A stretch of DNA of 64,000 nucleotides from JBEVOS01 sp044226655 (GCA_044226655.1 JBGAGO010000006.1:1-64000), one strand, 5' to 3'; positions 42,073-50,510 are shown, counted from the first letter of the stretch. The notes: generated from the letters alone by a model not told the origin. Translations and numbers: made by a program.

Positions 42073-42998
42073 CCTCGACCCTCGTAACCCTCCGCTTCAA
42101 CACGCAAGCGCAGCTCGATATCGCGCGCATCACGCGCGAGCTCACCGATCTGCAGCGGCAGGTCGCGTCCGGCGTCAAATCCAACGATTTGGCCGGCTAT
42201 GGCTCATCGTCGAGCCGGCTGCTCAACACGCGCGGCCTGGTCGAGCTCACCGATGCGCGCGCCGATGCGACGCAGCAATTGCAAAGCCGTTTCGGCGTGC
42301 AGGCCTCGGCGCTGTCGCAAAGCTCGGAGGCCGTGTTCAATCTCGCCGTCGCGATCCGCGCGGCGATCAGCGGCGATGATGTGAGTTCGCTAGGCACGGA
42401 ACTCACAGTGGCGTTTTCCGGCGCGGTCTCCGGCCTCAACGAAACCTGGAACGGCCAGCCCTTGTTCGCCGGCGAACGGCTGACCGGCGTGCCCATCAAG
42501 ATCAGCACGCTCGATCAATTGATGGCCGCCTCGCAGCCGAGCGACATCTATGAAGAGGCCGATCGCCCCCAGACCATCGATCTCGGCCCCGGCGCGCGCA
42601 TTCAGCTTGCGGACAAAGCCTCCGATCTGTCGCAGGGCATGTTCGACGCCTTCAAACAGCTCAAAGTGCTGATCGATTCCTGGGGCGGCAATCCGCCGGA
42701 CCAGCTCGATCAAGGCCTGCGCGATCAATTGGCCGCCATCGCCACCAATCTCGATAAATCGCGCGACGTGCTGGTCGGCGCGCAGGGCGCGGCGGGGCAA
42801 TTGGAGACGCGGCTCGTCGCGGAGCGTCAGCGGCTGACGGACCGCTCGACGCTGCTGCAAAAGGAAGTCGGCGACATGGCCGACGCCGATCCCGCGCAGC
42901 TCTCGATCCAGATCAACACCCTGCTGGCGCAATATCAGGCCACGGCGAAGACGTTCTCGGACATCTCGGGCCTGTCTCTGCTCAACTATCTGCGCTGA
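42069..42998 (+). CDS. flgL: flagellar hook-associated protein FlgL (HAP3)
   Basis: This 309-residue flagellin-like protein has an N-terminal helix TSTLVTLRFNTQAQLDIARI with ITRELTDLQRQVASGVKSND, and a C-terminal helix ending FSDISGLSLLNYLR. The length and its 4-base overlap with flgK identify it as FlgL, the second hook-filament junction protein, rather than a flagellin. It is the last flagellar gene of the window. No flagellin gene is present here. Confidence 0.93.
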   Translation: MTSTLVTLRFNTQAQLDIARITRELTDLQRQVASGVKSNDLAGYGSSSSRLLNTRGLVELTDARADATQQLQSRFGVQASALSQSSEAVFNLAVAIRAAISGDDVSSLGTELTVAFSGAVSGLNETWNGQPLFAGERLTGVPIKISTLDQLMAASQPSDIYEEADRPQTIDLGPGARIQLADKASDLSQGMFDAFKQLKVLIDSWGGNPPDQLDQGLRDQLAAIATNLDKSRDVLVGAQGAAGQLETRLVAERQRLTDRSTLLQKEVGDMADADPAQLSIQINTLLAQYQATAKTFSDISGLSLLNYLR

Positions 42999-43055
42999 GC
43001 GCTGCGGCGCCAGGTCGCTGGGCGCGCGCGCGAGGCCGCGCCTAGTCTGGCCCTG

Positions 43056-43457
43056 ATGAGGGCGCGGGGCATTCTCCGAAACATGCGCGCGGCGGGGCTT
43101 TGGCTTGCGCTGACCGCGATCTGCCTGCGCGCGCTCGTGCCGGCCGGCTACATGATCGGAGAAGACGCTTCGCACCGCGTCGCCGTCACGCTCTGCGGCG
43201 GCATGGAAGGCGTGGTCGATCTCGCCACCGGCAAATTCGTCGATGGCGCGCCGCCGCACAGCGATCACGCCAAATCCGATGGCGCGCAATGTCCGTTCGC
43301 GCTGGCGCAAGCGCCGGTGACGCCGGTTGACGCCTTCGCCGCGCCTCTTCGCCTCGAAGGCGCGATCGCCGCCGTCACGCATTGGCGCGTACGCGAAGAG
43401 CGCGTCGCGCTCGCCGGCCCGCCTTTGCCCGCGCGCGGGCCGCCACAGCAAACCTGA
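43056..43457 (+). CDS. DUF2946-like small protein of a copper-type operon
   Basis: This 133-residue protein (or 124 from the ATG at 43083) has an N-terminal hydrophobic helix with ALTAICLRALVPAGYMIG, which matches the R-x-[LF]-x-P-x-G-[YF]-M opening of DUF2946 proteins. A central TLCGG and HSDHAKSDGAQCPFALAQA give two Cys and two His that could bind metal. DUF2946 genes are often next to TonB receptors and copper proteins. A TonB receptor gene and a YcnI-like gene follow on the same strand. It is probably a membrane or periplasmic protein of metal handling; the exact role is unknown. Confidence 0.75.
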   Translation: MRARGILRNMRAAGLWLALTAICLRALVPAGYMIGEDASHRVAVTLCGGMEGVVDLATGKFVDGAPPHSDHAKSDGAQCPFALAQAPVTPVDAFAAPLRLEGAIAAVTHWRVREERVALAGPPLPARGPPQQT

Positions 43458-43533
43458 ACGAAAGCTCGCGCCCGGCGTTCGCGCCGGGCCTCACCGTCAC
43501 GGCCGTCGTGCGCGACGGCGCTCAGGTTCTGTC

Positions 43534-45573
43534 ATGTCCTATTCCCGTTTGCTCGCGCTGCTCGGCGGCGCGCTTCTCCTCGCGCCGGCCGCGGCCGCGC
43601 AATCATCTGTGGAAACCAGCGATGCGATCATCGTCACCGCACGGCCCAATCCGGAAGACCCGCCCGTCGTCGCCGAAGCGCGCGACCGGCTCGCGCGTAC
43701 GCCGGGCGCAGTCTCGGTCATCGCCAACGAAAACTACGAGGCGCGATCGGCCATCGGGCTCAGCGATCTGCTGCGCGATGCGCCCGGCGTGCTGGCGCAG
43801 AAGCGTTATGGCGAAGAATCGCGGTTCTCGATTCGCGGCTCCGGCCTTGATCAATCCTATCACCAGCGCGGCGTGCTCATCGCGCAGGACGGCGTTCCGT
43901 TTGCGGACGCCGACGGGTTTTCGGATTTTCAGAAGCTCGATCCGCTGACAGCGCGCTATGTCGAGGTCTATCGCGGCGGCAATGCGCTGCGCTTCGGCGG
44001 CGCGCAATTGGGCGGCGCGGTCAATCTGGCGACCCCGACCGGGCTTACGGCGGAATCGCCCAATCTCATCCGCCTCGAAGGCGGATCGTTCGGCACGGAG
44101 CGCGAAGCCGCGCAAATCGCGCGCGCCTGGGACGATTGGGATGTGTTCGGCGCTATCACGCATCTCAGTACGGACGGCTTCCGCACGCATTCCGGCCAGG
44201 AGCAGACGCGCACGACGCTCAGCGTCGGCCGCCAATTCGGCGAGGATCGCGAGGTGCGCGTCGTCGCTTATGGCGCCAACATCTTCCAGGATGTGCCGGG
44301 CACGCTGACGCTTTCGGCGGCGCTCGCCAATCCCAGTGCGCCGGGATCAGGCGTCGTCGCTGCCGATTGGCGGCGCAATCAAACCGTCTATCGCGGCAGC
44401 ATGCAGACGCATTGGCGGCTCAACGCGCACACCATGTTTGAAGGCGGCGTCTACGCGACTTCGACCGATCTCTTCCATCCGATTTCGCTGCTGATCAAAC
44501 AGCAGATCGAAACCCAGGGCGGCTTCGGCCGCGTGGATTGGGAAGGGGAGCTGGGCGGCCATCGCGCGGATCTGTTCTGGGGCGTGTCCTATCGCCAAGG
44601 CCATGTCGATCAGCAACTCGGCCCGGTGTTCTTTCCGGTGTCAGGCGACGATCATCGCGAGGCGACGGGGCTTGATCTGTTCGGCGAAGGCCGCTGGTTC
44701 GCGACCGATCATCTCGCGCTCGTGCTCGGCGGCTCCTATGGCCGCGCGACGCGTGATTACACGGATTATCTCAATGCGGCGAACAACGTGTCGAAGGACT
44801 ATGATTGGTTTGCGCCGCGTGTCGGCCTGATCTGGGAGAGCGAAGGCGGGACGCAGATCTACGCCAACATCACCAAATCGGTGGAGCCGCCGCATTACGG
44901 CGCGCTGGTGCAGGCGCCTTATCCGGGCTTCGTGCCGGTCGAACCGCAGGAAGCATGGACCGGCGAGATCGGCGCGCGCGGCCGCGCCGGCGCGTTCCTT
45001 TGGGATATCACGCTCTATCGCGCGGAGATCACGCATGAGCTGTTGAGCTTCAATCCGAGCGTCGGCGTGCCCGCTGCGTTCTTCAACGCCAATGACACGA
45101 TCCATCAGGGGCTCGAAGCCGCGCTGGACTGGACGTTGGCTGACGACTTCCTCGGCGGCTCATGGCTGCTGCGGCAGTCCTACACCTATTCGGATTTCAA
45201 ATTCGATGGCGATCCGATCTATGGCGATCATCGTCTGCCGGTTGCGCCGGAGCATCAATATCGCGGCACGCTGCGCTATACGCATCCGTCCGGCTGGTTC
45301 ATTGCGCCCAGCGTCGAATGGCGCCCGTCGGATACCTATGTCGATTACGCCAATACGCTGAAGGCGCCGGGCTATGCGATCTGGTCGCTCAACGCGGGCT
45401 GGACGTTCGACAACGGAATCTCGCTCTTCCTCGATGCGCGCAATCTGACGGACGAACACTACGTCCCCGAATTTGGCGCCATCGTCGATGCGAGCGCGCC
45501 GGGCGCGAACACGGCCGTGTTCTATCCCGGCGAGGGCCGCGCGCTGTTCGGCGGCATTTCTTTGCGATTTTAG
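43534..45573 (+). CDS. TonB-dependent outer-membrane receptor (probable copper-linked)
   Basis: The ATG at 43534 gives 679 residues with a signal peptide (MSYSRLLALLGG to about AAAAQ). The plug domain has GLSDLLRDAPGVLAQKRYGE and RFSIRGSGLDQSYHQRGV, and the barrel ends with a terminal Phe (GGISLRF), as outer-membrane proteins require. Such receptors import metal complexes or other scarce nutrients using TonB energy. It lies between a DUF2946-like gene and a YcnI-like copper protein gene, so copper or a copper chelate is the likely substrate. The metal assignment is from neighbours, not from the receptor sequence. Confidence 0.9.
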   Translation: MSYSRLLALLGGALLLAPAAAAQSSVETSDAIIVTARPNPEDPPVVAEARDRLARTPGAVSVIANENYEARSAIGLSDLLRDAPGVLAQKRYGEESRFSIRGSGLDQSYHQRGVLIAQDGVPFADADGFSDFQKLDPLTARYVEVYRGGNALRFGGAQLGGAVNLATPTGLTAESPNLIRLEGGSFGTEREAAQIARAWDDWDVFGAITHLSTDGFRTHSGQEQTRTTLSVGRQFGEDREVRVVAYGANIFQDVPGTLTLSAALANPSAPGSGVVAADWRRNQTVYRGSMQTHWRLNAHTMFEGGVYATSTDLFHPISLLIKQQIETQGGFGRVDWEGELGGHRADLFWGVSYRQGHVDQQLGPVFFPVSGDDHREATGLDLFGEGRWFATDHLALVLGGSYGRATRDYTDYLNAANNVSKDYDWFAPRVGLIWESEGGTQIYANITKSVEPPHYGALVQAPYPGFVPVEPQEAWTGEIGARGRAGAFLWDITLYRAEITHELLSFNPSVGVPAAFFNANDTIHQGLEAALDWTLADDFLGGSWLLRQSYTYSDFKFDGDPIYGDHRLPVAPEHQYRGTLRYTHPSGWFIAPSVEWRPSDTYVDYANTLKAPGYAIWSLNAGWTFDNGISLFLDARNLTDEHYVPEFGAIVDASAPGANTAVFYPGEGRALFGGISLRF

Positions 45574-45583
45574 GAGCAGAGCC

Positions 45584-46111
45584 TTGAAACGCATCTTCAT
45601 CGCGGCGGCGGCCGCTCTGGTTCTTACGCACAGCGCCGCCGCGCATGTCGTTCTCGCCGATCCGCAGGCGCGCGCGGGCTCTTACTATGCCGGCTTCTTT
45701 CGCATCTCGCATGGCTGCGGCGAGGAGCCGACGATCGCCGTGCGGATCGACATCCCCGAGGGCGTCACGATCGCGCACCCGCAGCCGAAGCCCGGCTGGC
45801 GGCTGACGATCGAGCGCGCGCCCTTGCCCGCGCCGCTCCAAAGCGAGGGCGGCCCGATCACGGAGCGCGTCACGGCCATCACATGGCGCGGGCGTCTGCC
45901 GGCCGATGAGTTCGATCAGTTCGGCGTGATGCTGCGCCTGCCGGATGCGGCGGGCCCGCTCTATTTTCCGGTGACGCAGACCTGCACGCACAGCGAACGC
46001 CGCTGGGCCGATATCCCTGGGCCGAACCAGGCTTGGCATAACGTGGCGAACCCAGCGCCGGTCCTGATGCTTGAAGCGCCTGAAACCATGGAGATGGATC
46101 ATCACCACTGA
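45584..46111 (+). CDS. YcnI-like (DUF1775) copper-binding periplasmic protein, TTG start
   Basis: The frame has no usable ATG; a TTG at 45584 follows an ideal AGGAG (45572-45576) with 7-base spacing, giving 175 residues. A signal peptide KRIFIAAAAALVLTHSAAA is followed by HVVLADPQARAGSYYAGFFR, so the mature protein would begin with His. In Bacillus YcnI the N-terminal His, with a Glu and a conserved Trp, forms the copper site; a Trp is present here in NQAWHNVANP. A His-rich tail (MDHHH) ends the protein. It overlaps the end of the receptor stop and is clearly co-translated. Role: periplasmic copper binding or delivery. Confidence 0.88.
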   Translation: MKRIFIAAAAALVLTHSAAAHVVLADPQARAGSYYAGFFRISHGCGEEPTIAVRIDIPEGVTIAHPQPKPGWRLTIERAPLPAPLQSEGGPITERVTAITWRGRLPADEFDQFGVMLRLPDAAGPLYFPVTQTCTHSERRWADIPGPNQAWHNVANPAPVLMLEAPETMEMDHHH

Positions 46112-46190
46112 GCGAAGCCGCTTGCTCCGCCGGGCGCCGCTGCTTACATCCGCCGATCGCTTCGGGCCTTGACCCCGGGGGGAGAGGCAA

Positions 46191-47366
46191 ATGTCTGATC
46201 TGTACCGCCGGCTTCCCGCCGGCAGCAGCGAGACCGGTCGGCTGGAAGCCGAAGGTCCGCTTAATTCCTTGGGTTTCCCAAAGCCGCCATCGCAAACGCG
46301 CGTGGTCGCCGCCATGTCCGGCGGCGTTGATTCCTCTGTCGTCGCCGCGCTGCTGAAGAGCCAGGGCTATGACGTCGTCGGCGTCACCTTGCAGCTCTAC
46401 GATCATGGTGCAGCCGTAAATAAGCCCGGCGCGTGCTGCGCGGGGCAGGACATTCACGACGCGCGCCGCGTCGCCGATCGGCTCGGCATCCCGCACTACG
46501 TGCTCGACTATGAAAGCCGCTTCCGCACGCAGGTGATGGAAGATTTCGCCGATACGTACCTCTCGGGCGCAACGCCGATTCCGTGCGTCACCTGCAATCA
46601 AACCGTGAAATTCGCGGACCTCATGCGGCTCGCGCAGGAGATCGGCGCCGATTGCCTGGCGACGGGCCATTATGTGCGCCGCGTGGACGGCGAAGACGGT
46701 CCGCAATTGCATCGCGCCGCCGATCCCGCGCGCGATCAATCCTATTTCCTGTTCGCGACCACGCCCGCGCAGCTTGCCTATCTGCGCTTTCCGCTCGGCG
46801 GCATGGAGAAGCCGGCCGTGCGCGCACTCGCCGAAGAATTCGGCCTCGCTGTGGCGGATAAGCCGGACAGCCAGGACATCTGCTTCGTGCCGCAAGGCAA
46901 GTATCAAGCGGTGGTCGAAAAGCTGCGCCCCGGCGCCATGGCGCCGGGTGAGATCGTGCATGTCGATGGCCACGTGCTCGGCGAACATGGCGGCGTCATC
47001 AATTACACCGTCGGCCAGCGCCGCGGCCTCGGCGTCGCGGCTGGCCAGCCGCTGTTCGTGGTGAAGCTCGACGCCGGCAAGCGCCGCGTCATCGTCGGCC
47101 CGCGCGCGGCCTTGGCGGTGAATGCGATCGATGTCCGGGACGTCAACTGGCTCGGCGAAGCCGCGCCGCGCGATGGCCGCGAGGTCTTGGTGCGTGTGCG
47201 CTCGACGCGCCCGCCCGTGCCCGCGCGCGTGACGGCGGGGGCGCAATGGCGCGTCGCGCTCGACGCGGCGGAAGAGGGCGTCGCGCCAGGGCAGGCGGCG
47301 GTGTTTTACGAACCGGGCTCCGCGCGCGTGCTGGGCGGGGGCTGGATCGCGGCGACCCACGCCTGA
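46191..47366 (+). CDS. mnmA: tRNA-specific 2-thiouridylase MnmA with repeat-derived N-terminus
   Basis: This 391-residue enzyme has the PP-loop AAMSGGVDSSVVAALL, a first catalytic Cys region PGACCAGQD, PCVTCNQTVKF and CFVPQGKY with the second Cys. It thiolates U34 of Lys, Glu and Gln tRNAs in the cytoplasm. A strong GGGGAGAGG precedes the ATG. The usual alphaproteobacterial N-terminus (LNSLGF-KPPSQTRVV) begins only at residue 25. Residues 4-23 are encoded by a palindromic repeat (46202-46258) whose first half matches the element at 20332-20355. The enzyme core is intact, so the addition is probably tolerated. Confidence 0.96.
   Translation: MSDLYRRLPAGSSETGRLEAEGPLNSLGFPKPPSQTRVVAAMSGGVDSSVVAALLKSQGYDVVGVTLQLYDHGAAVNKPGACCAGQDIHDARRVADRLGIPHYVLDYESRFRTQVMEDFADTYLSGATPIPCVTCNQTVKFADLMRLAQEIGADCLATGHYVRRVDGEDGPQLHRAADPARDQSYFLFATTPAQLAYLRFPLGGMEKPAVRALAEEFGLAVADKPDSQDICFVPQGKYQAVVEKLRPGAMAPGEIVHVDGHVLGEHGGVINYTVGQRRGLGVAAGQPLFVVKLDAGKRRVIVGPRAALAVNAIDVRDVNWLGEAAPRDGREVLVRVRSTRPPVPARVTAGAQWRVALDAAEEGVAPGQAAVFYEPGSARVLGGGWIAATHA
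46202..46258 (+). repeat. REP-like palindromic element, copy 2, inside mnmA
   Basis: Bases 46202-46225 match 20332-20355 at 23 of 24 positions (GTACCGCCGGCTTCC with one loop change). The second half, CCGGTCGGCTGGAAGCC, is an inverted, degenerate copy, so the full unit is a long palindrome of two hairpins. It is read in frame as residues 4-23 of MnmA. Confidence 0.75.
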
Positions 47367-47415
47367 TCGCCTGGGGCGGCTTGCCCCATCGCGCCTGCCC
47401 CGTTCTAATCGCGCC

Positions 47416-48216
47416 ATGCAGCCGATGAGCGAAGAGGAGATCGAGGCCCGGGCCCGCGAGATCGTCGCGGCCTATGGCCGGCCGCGCCGGCGGGAGCGGC
47501 GGCGCATCGCCGAGGGCCTGCGCGACAGCGTGCAGCACGCGATCAAGGCGCCCGATGGCGATGTCGCGGCTTGGCGCGCGGGCGAAGGCCCGGCGGTGCT
47601 GCTCGTGCATGGCTGGGAAGACGACAATTCGTTGTGGACGCCGCTGATCGCGCGCCTGCGCGCGCATGGCCGCGCCGTCGTTGCGCTCGATCTGCCGGGA
47701 CACGGGCTTTCCGTGGCGGATTCGCCCGCGATCCCCAACATCGCCGCCGCGATCCGCGCCGTGGCCGATGCGCTCGGCCCTGTCGACGCCATCGTCGCGC
47801 ATTCGATGGGCGTGTCGGGCGCACTCTACGCGCTCGATCATGGGCTCGCCGTGCGCGCCGCCGTGCTGATTGCGCCGCCCTTGCCGACGCGGCCCGAACT
47901 GGTGCGCCGCCGCCGCTCCTGGTCCCGCCCCGATATGCCGGAGGCGCTCGCTGCGCGGATCAAGCAATTGCTCGACGAGCGCGCCGCGCGTGCGCCGCAA
48001 TTCGATCCCGAAGCCGTCGCCGCGCGCATCAAGACGCGCGCCCTGTTCGTGCATTGCAAGGACGATGAGATGTGGCCGCCCGAAAGCTCGCAGCATATCG
48101 CCGCCAAGCTCGAAGGCGCCGAGCTTCATTTGACGACTGGCCTCGGCCATCGCCCGGTCGCGCGCGACGCCACGGTGATCGAGCGCGTCGTCGCTTTCTT
48201 GGATGAGCCCGCATGA
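47416..48216 (+). CDS. alpha/beta hydrolase, tandem copy 1
   Basis: This 266-residue protein has the alpha/beta-hydrolase fold: VLLVHGWEDDNSLWTPLI (oxyanion HG), VALDLPGHGLS, the nucleophile elbow AHSMGVSGAL (Ser), an acid in FVHCKDDEMWP and the catalytic His in TGLGHRPVARD. The substrate is unknown. It overlaps the next gene by 4 bases (ATGA), and the two proteins share the segment order GEGPA-LLVHGWEDD-SLW, so they are a tandem duplication. It lies just downstream of mnmA on the same strand. Confidence 0.9.
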   Translation: MQPMSEEEIEARAREIVAAYGRPRRRERRRIAEGLRDSVQHAIKAPDGDVAAWRAGEGPAVLLVHGWEDDNSLWTPLIARLRAHGRAVVALDLPGHGLSVADSPAIPNIAAAIRAVADALGPVDAIVAHSMGVSGALYALDHGLAVRAAVLIAPPLPTRPELVRRRRSWSRPDMPEALAARIKQLLDERAARAPQFDPEAVAARIKTRALFVHCKDDEMWPPESSQHIAAKLEGAELHLTTGLGHRPVARDATVIERVVAFLDEPA

Positions 48217-48995
48217 GCGAAGATCTGGATGCAGAGGCCGAACGGCTGCTGATGCGGCTCACGCGCGCGCAGCGCCGGCCCAAACCGCGCACCGCGCCGC
48301 AATTCTATGAGGCCGAGGACGCGCTTATCGAAACGCCGTTCGGCGCCGTGCAGGCGTGGCGTTTGGGCGAAGGCCCGGCCGCGCTGTTGGTGCATGGCTG
48401 GGAAGATGATCACTCGCTCTGGGCGCCGCTGATCGACGCGTTCATCGACATGCAGCGCGCCGTCGTCGCCTTCGATCTGCCGGGCCACGGCTATTCGCCC
48501 GCGGAGGAGGCGAGCTTCTATTCCGCGCGCGCGGCTGTCGGCGCCGTGGCGCAGCATTTCGGGCCGATCGAAGCGCTGGTGGCGCATTCGTTCGGCTGCC
48601 CCGCCAGCGTCGGCGCGATGGAAGACGGGCTCGACGTCGCGCGCGCCGTGCTGATCGCGCCACCGATTCCCAGTGCGTATGGGCGCGGACGCCGCTTGGC
48701 GCAGAGCGGTGAATTCTCGTCCGAGGCGTTCGAGCGCGCCGCCGCGCTCTACAAAGCGCGCACGGGGCGCGACCTCTCCGGCTACGACCTCGAAGCCGCC
48801 GTCGCGCGCATGAAGGCGCCGGCCCTGTTCATCCACTCGCTCGACGATGAGCAATGCCCGGCCGAAAACTCGGACATTCTCGCGGCCGCGTGGCCGGGCG
48901 CTGAGAAGCTCATCACCGACAATCTCGGCCATCGCCTGATCGCGCAGGACGAGGACATCATCCGCGCGATCGTCGCCTTCATCGAAGGCATGTGA
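48213..48995 (+). CDS. alpha/beta hydrolase, tandem copy 2
   Basis: This 260-residue paralogue of the preceding gene has LLVHGWEDDHSLWAPLI, VAFDLPGHGYS, AHSFGCPASV (nucleophilic Ser), FIHSLDDEQCP and DNLGHRLIAQD with the catalytic His. Both copies keep the full Ser-Asp-His set, so both are probably active. The 4-base overlap implies coupled translation. The pair may act on related substrates or form a hetero-oligomer. Nothing around them names a pathway. A palindromic repeat follows its stop codon. Confidence 0.9.
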   Translation: MSEDLDAEAERLLMRLTRAQRRPKPRTAPQFYEAEDALIETPFGAVQAWRLGEGPAALLVHGWEDDHSLWAPLIDAFIDMQRAVVAFDLPGHGYSPAEEASFYSARAAVGAVAQHFGPIEALVAHSFGCPASVGAMEDGLDVARAVLIAPPIPSAYGRGRRLAQSGEFSSEAFERAAALYKARTGRDLSGYDLEAAVARMKAPALFIHSLDDEQCPAENSDILAAAWPGAEKLITDNLGHRLIAQDEDIIRAIVAFIEGM

Positions 48996-49015
48996 GGGCT
49001 AGAGCCCCCTTGATT

Positions 49016-49060
49016 GAGCGTCATCCGAAGAACCGGTTCCCACTTCTTCGGATGATGCTC
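49016..49060. repeat. long palindrome of a common alphaproteobacterial repeat type
   Basis: GAGCGTCATCCGAAGAA (49016-49032) pairs with TTCTTCGGATGATGCTC (49044-49060), 17 bases with one mismatch, around CCGGTTCCCAC. The GGGAACCGG-type centre flanked by CATCCGAA-like arms resembles dispersed palindromes I know from rhizobial genomes. It lies between convergent genes and may also end both transcripts. Confidence 0.8.
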
Positions 49061-49065
49061 TAGCG

Positions 49066-50013
49066 TCAGGCCGGGTGCGCTTCCGAATCGTCCGCCAGCA
49101 CTTGCGGCGCCGCGCCGACCGCGAGGACGACCGCGCCGCGCACGCCGAACCCGTCGCGGATGGATGAGACCGCGCAGGAAAGCGGCAGATTCTCGCCGCG
49201 GCGGCACAGCAGAACCACCTGGATGGCGCGGGTCGTGCGCTCCGTAAGGACTTTTTCGATCGTATCGCGCCAGAGGCGCCTGTCGGGCGGCGCGATGAGA
49301 TCGCTCGCCGTGTGGCCCTTGATGCGGGATTCCGAAAACCCGGTCGCCTTCAGGAACGGGTCGCTCGCCTTGGCGATCTTGCCGAACTGATCGAGCTCGA
49401 ACGCGAAGAACGGCGCGCCAGAATGCGCATTGTCGCGATAGGCGCGCAATTCCTCCGATTTTTGCGTCTCGTGTACGGCGCGTGTGATGTTCTCGAACAG
49501 GACGGCGACGCCCTCGCCATGCGGGAAGATGTGAACGTTGAGACGCACGCCCGGCTGCACGGAGGAATCCGATTGGATCGTGATCGGTTCGCGGGTGCTG
49601 CGCACATCGATGATGTGCCGTTGAAGGGGCGAGTCCTTGACGGCCGGCACGCGGCTGGAAATGTAATTGCCAATGAGGTCGGACTCGCTCTGTCCGAGAT
49701 ATTCCGCAGCCCCTCTGTTGAGCCGCACGACCTTCAATTGGCTGTCGAGCAGAATGTAATGCTCGCGCATATGCGCCATGACGCAGTCGAGTTCGGCCGC
49801 GGCGTCGCGCGCGTGCGCCGCATCCGGCCCCGCGTCCGCGAGCGCATTCGAATCGGCTTTGGCGAGCATGTCTTCGTAGCTTGTGTGCGATTGCAGCACG
49901 AAACGCGGGCGGCCGTGATGTGTAATCGATATGGGCTGCGTGAGTGCGCGTTCCTGCCAATAGCCTATATTGCGAACGAAATCCGCGGTTGGCACTTGTT
50001 CTTGATTGGGCAT
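49066..50013 (-). CDS. Phd/YefM-like domain fused to two PAS domains
   Basis: The ATG at 50011-50013 gives 315 residues; the frame extends 20 codons further without support. Residues 1-50 (VPTADFVRNIGYWQERALTQ, then PISITHHGRPRFVLQSHTSY) look like the DNA-binding Phd/YefM antitoxin fold. PAS 1 follows at about 75-185 (YILLDSQLKVVRLNRGAAEYLG) and PAS 2 at about 200-305 (GAPFFAFELDQFGKIAKASD). No kinase, cyclase or toxin domain is present. It may be a one-component regulator that senses a small ligand or redox state and binds DNA through the Phd-like part. The divergent gap to a small gene holds an inverted repeat. Confidence 0.75.
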   Translation of the reverse strand: MPNQEQVPTADFVRNIGYWQERALTQPISITHHGRPRFVLQSHTSYEDMLAKADSNALADAGPDAAHARDAAAELDCVMAHMREHYILLDSQLKVVRLNRGAAEYLGQSESDLIGNYISSRVPAVKDSPLQRHIIDVRSTREPITIQSDSSVQPGVRLNVHIFPHGEGVAVLFENITRAVHETQKSEELRAYRDNAHSGAPFFAFELDQFGKIAKASDPFLKATGFSESRIKGHTASDLIAPPDRRLWRDTIEKVLTERTTRAIQVVLLCRRGENLPLSCAVSSIRDGFGVRGAVVLAVGAAPQVLADDSEAHPA

Positions 50014-50138
50014 TCCGCACCTGCCGAATGACAAAAGACACATGGAGTCTGTGACGGTTGCGACTGCGAACACTGCAACCGGCTCACAAGTGGCAGCTTA
50101 TTTAAGTCGCGGAAATCGCCAACAAGTCCGACCGCGCG

Positions 50139-50158
50139 ACTAGTCCTTTGGGGCTAGT
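50139..50158. promoter_or_regulatory. inverted repeat in the PAS-protein upstream region
   Basis: ACTAGTCC (50139-50146) pairs with GGGCTAGT (50151-50158), eight bases with one mismatch, around TTTG. It lies in the gap between the PAS-protein gene and a small divergent gene. It could be an operator for the Phd-like DNA-binding domain. Confidence 0.3.
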
Positions 50159-50270
50159 TAGCGCCGCGGAATGCTGTCTGCAGGATGCAGAGAATCCATG
50201 ATTGGCGCCGATACCAATTTCGAACCGGCGCGCGCCACGGTGCGTCCTCATTGTAGCTGGGGACGTATCA

Positions 50271-50510
50271 ATGAATCGTTTCGGATGGATGGCGGAGGAG
50301 CTGACAAGTATGGAGGAGGCGCTCGATGCGCCGCCGCTGCAGCCCTATGCCGGCGCTTTGCGGCGCGCGCTGCAGCGCGCCTTCGTCGAGGCCTGCAAGG
50401 CCTCGCGCGCGATGCGGCACAATGAAGAGATGAAGGCGCCGGGCGGGTCGAATCCGCAGACTCGCAAACCGCGTCTGCGCAACGCGGGCGTTCTGGCGAC
50501 CGCGCGTTAG
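50271..50510 (+). CDS. small hypothetical protein
   Basis: An ATG at 50271 starts a 79-residue frame of basic, partly helical sequence (GALRRALQRAFVEACKASRA). The frame is open further upstream to 50202, but that part looks unconserved. I recognise no family. The upstream GGGGACG is only a weak ribosome site. The end overlaps the convergent ribonuclease D gene by 4 bases. It may be a small regulator linked to the PAS protein, but could also be a chance frame. Confidence 0.45.
   Translation: MNRFGWMAEELTSMEEALDAPPLQPYAGALRRALQRAFVEACKASRAMRHNEEMKAPGGSNPQTRKPRLRNAGVLATAR

Noticed and set aside
45879..47417. Minus-strand 512-codon open frame opposite mnmA
   Set aside because: Antisense shadow; mnmA has a strong ribosome site and full catalytic motifs.
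48782..50041. Minus-strand 419-codon frame overlapping the PAS-protein gene
   Set aside because: Arg-rich out-of-frame translation; the competing frame contains two PAS domains.
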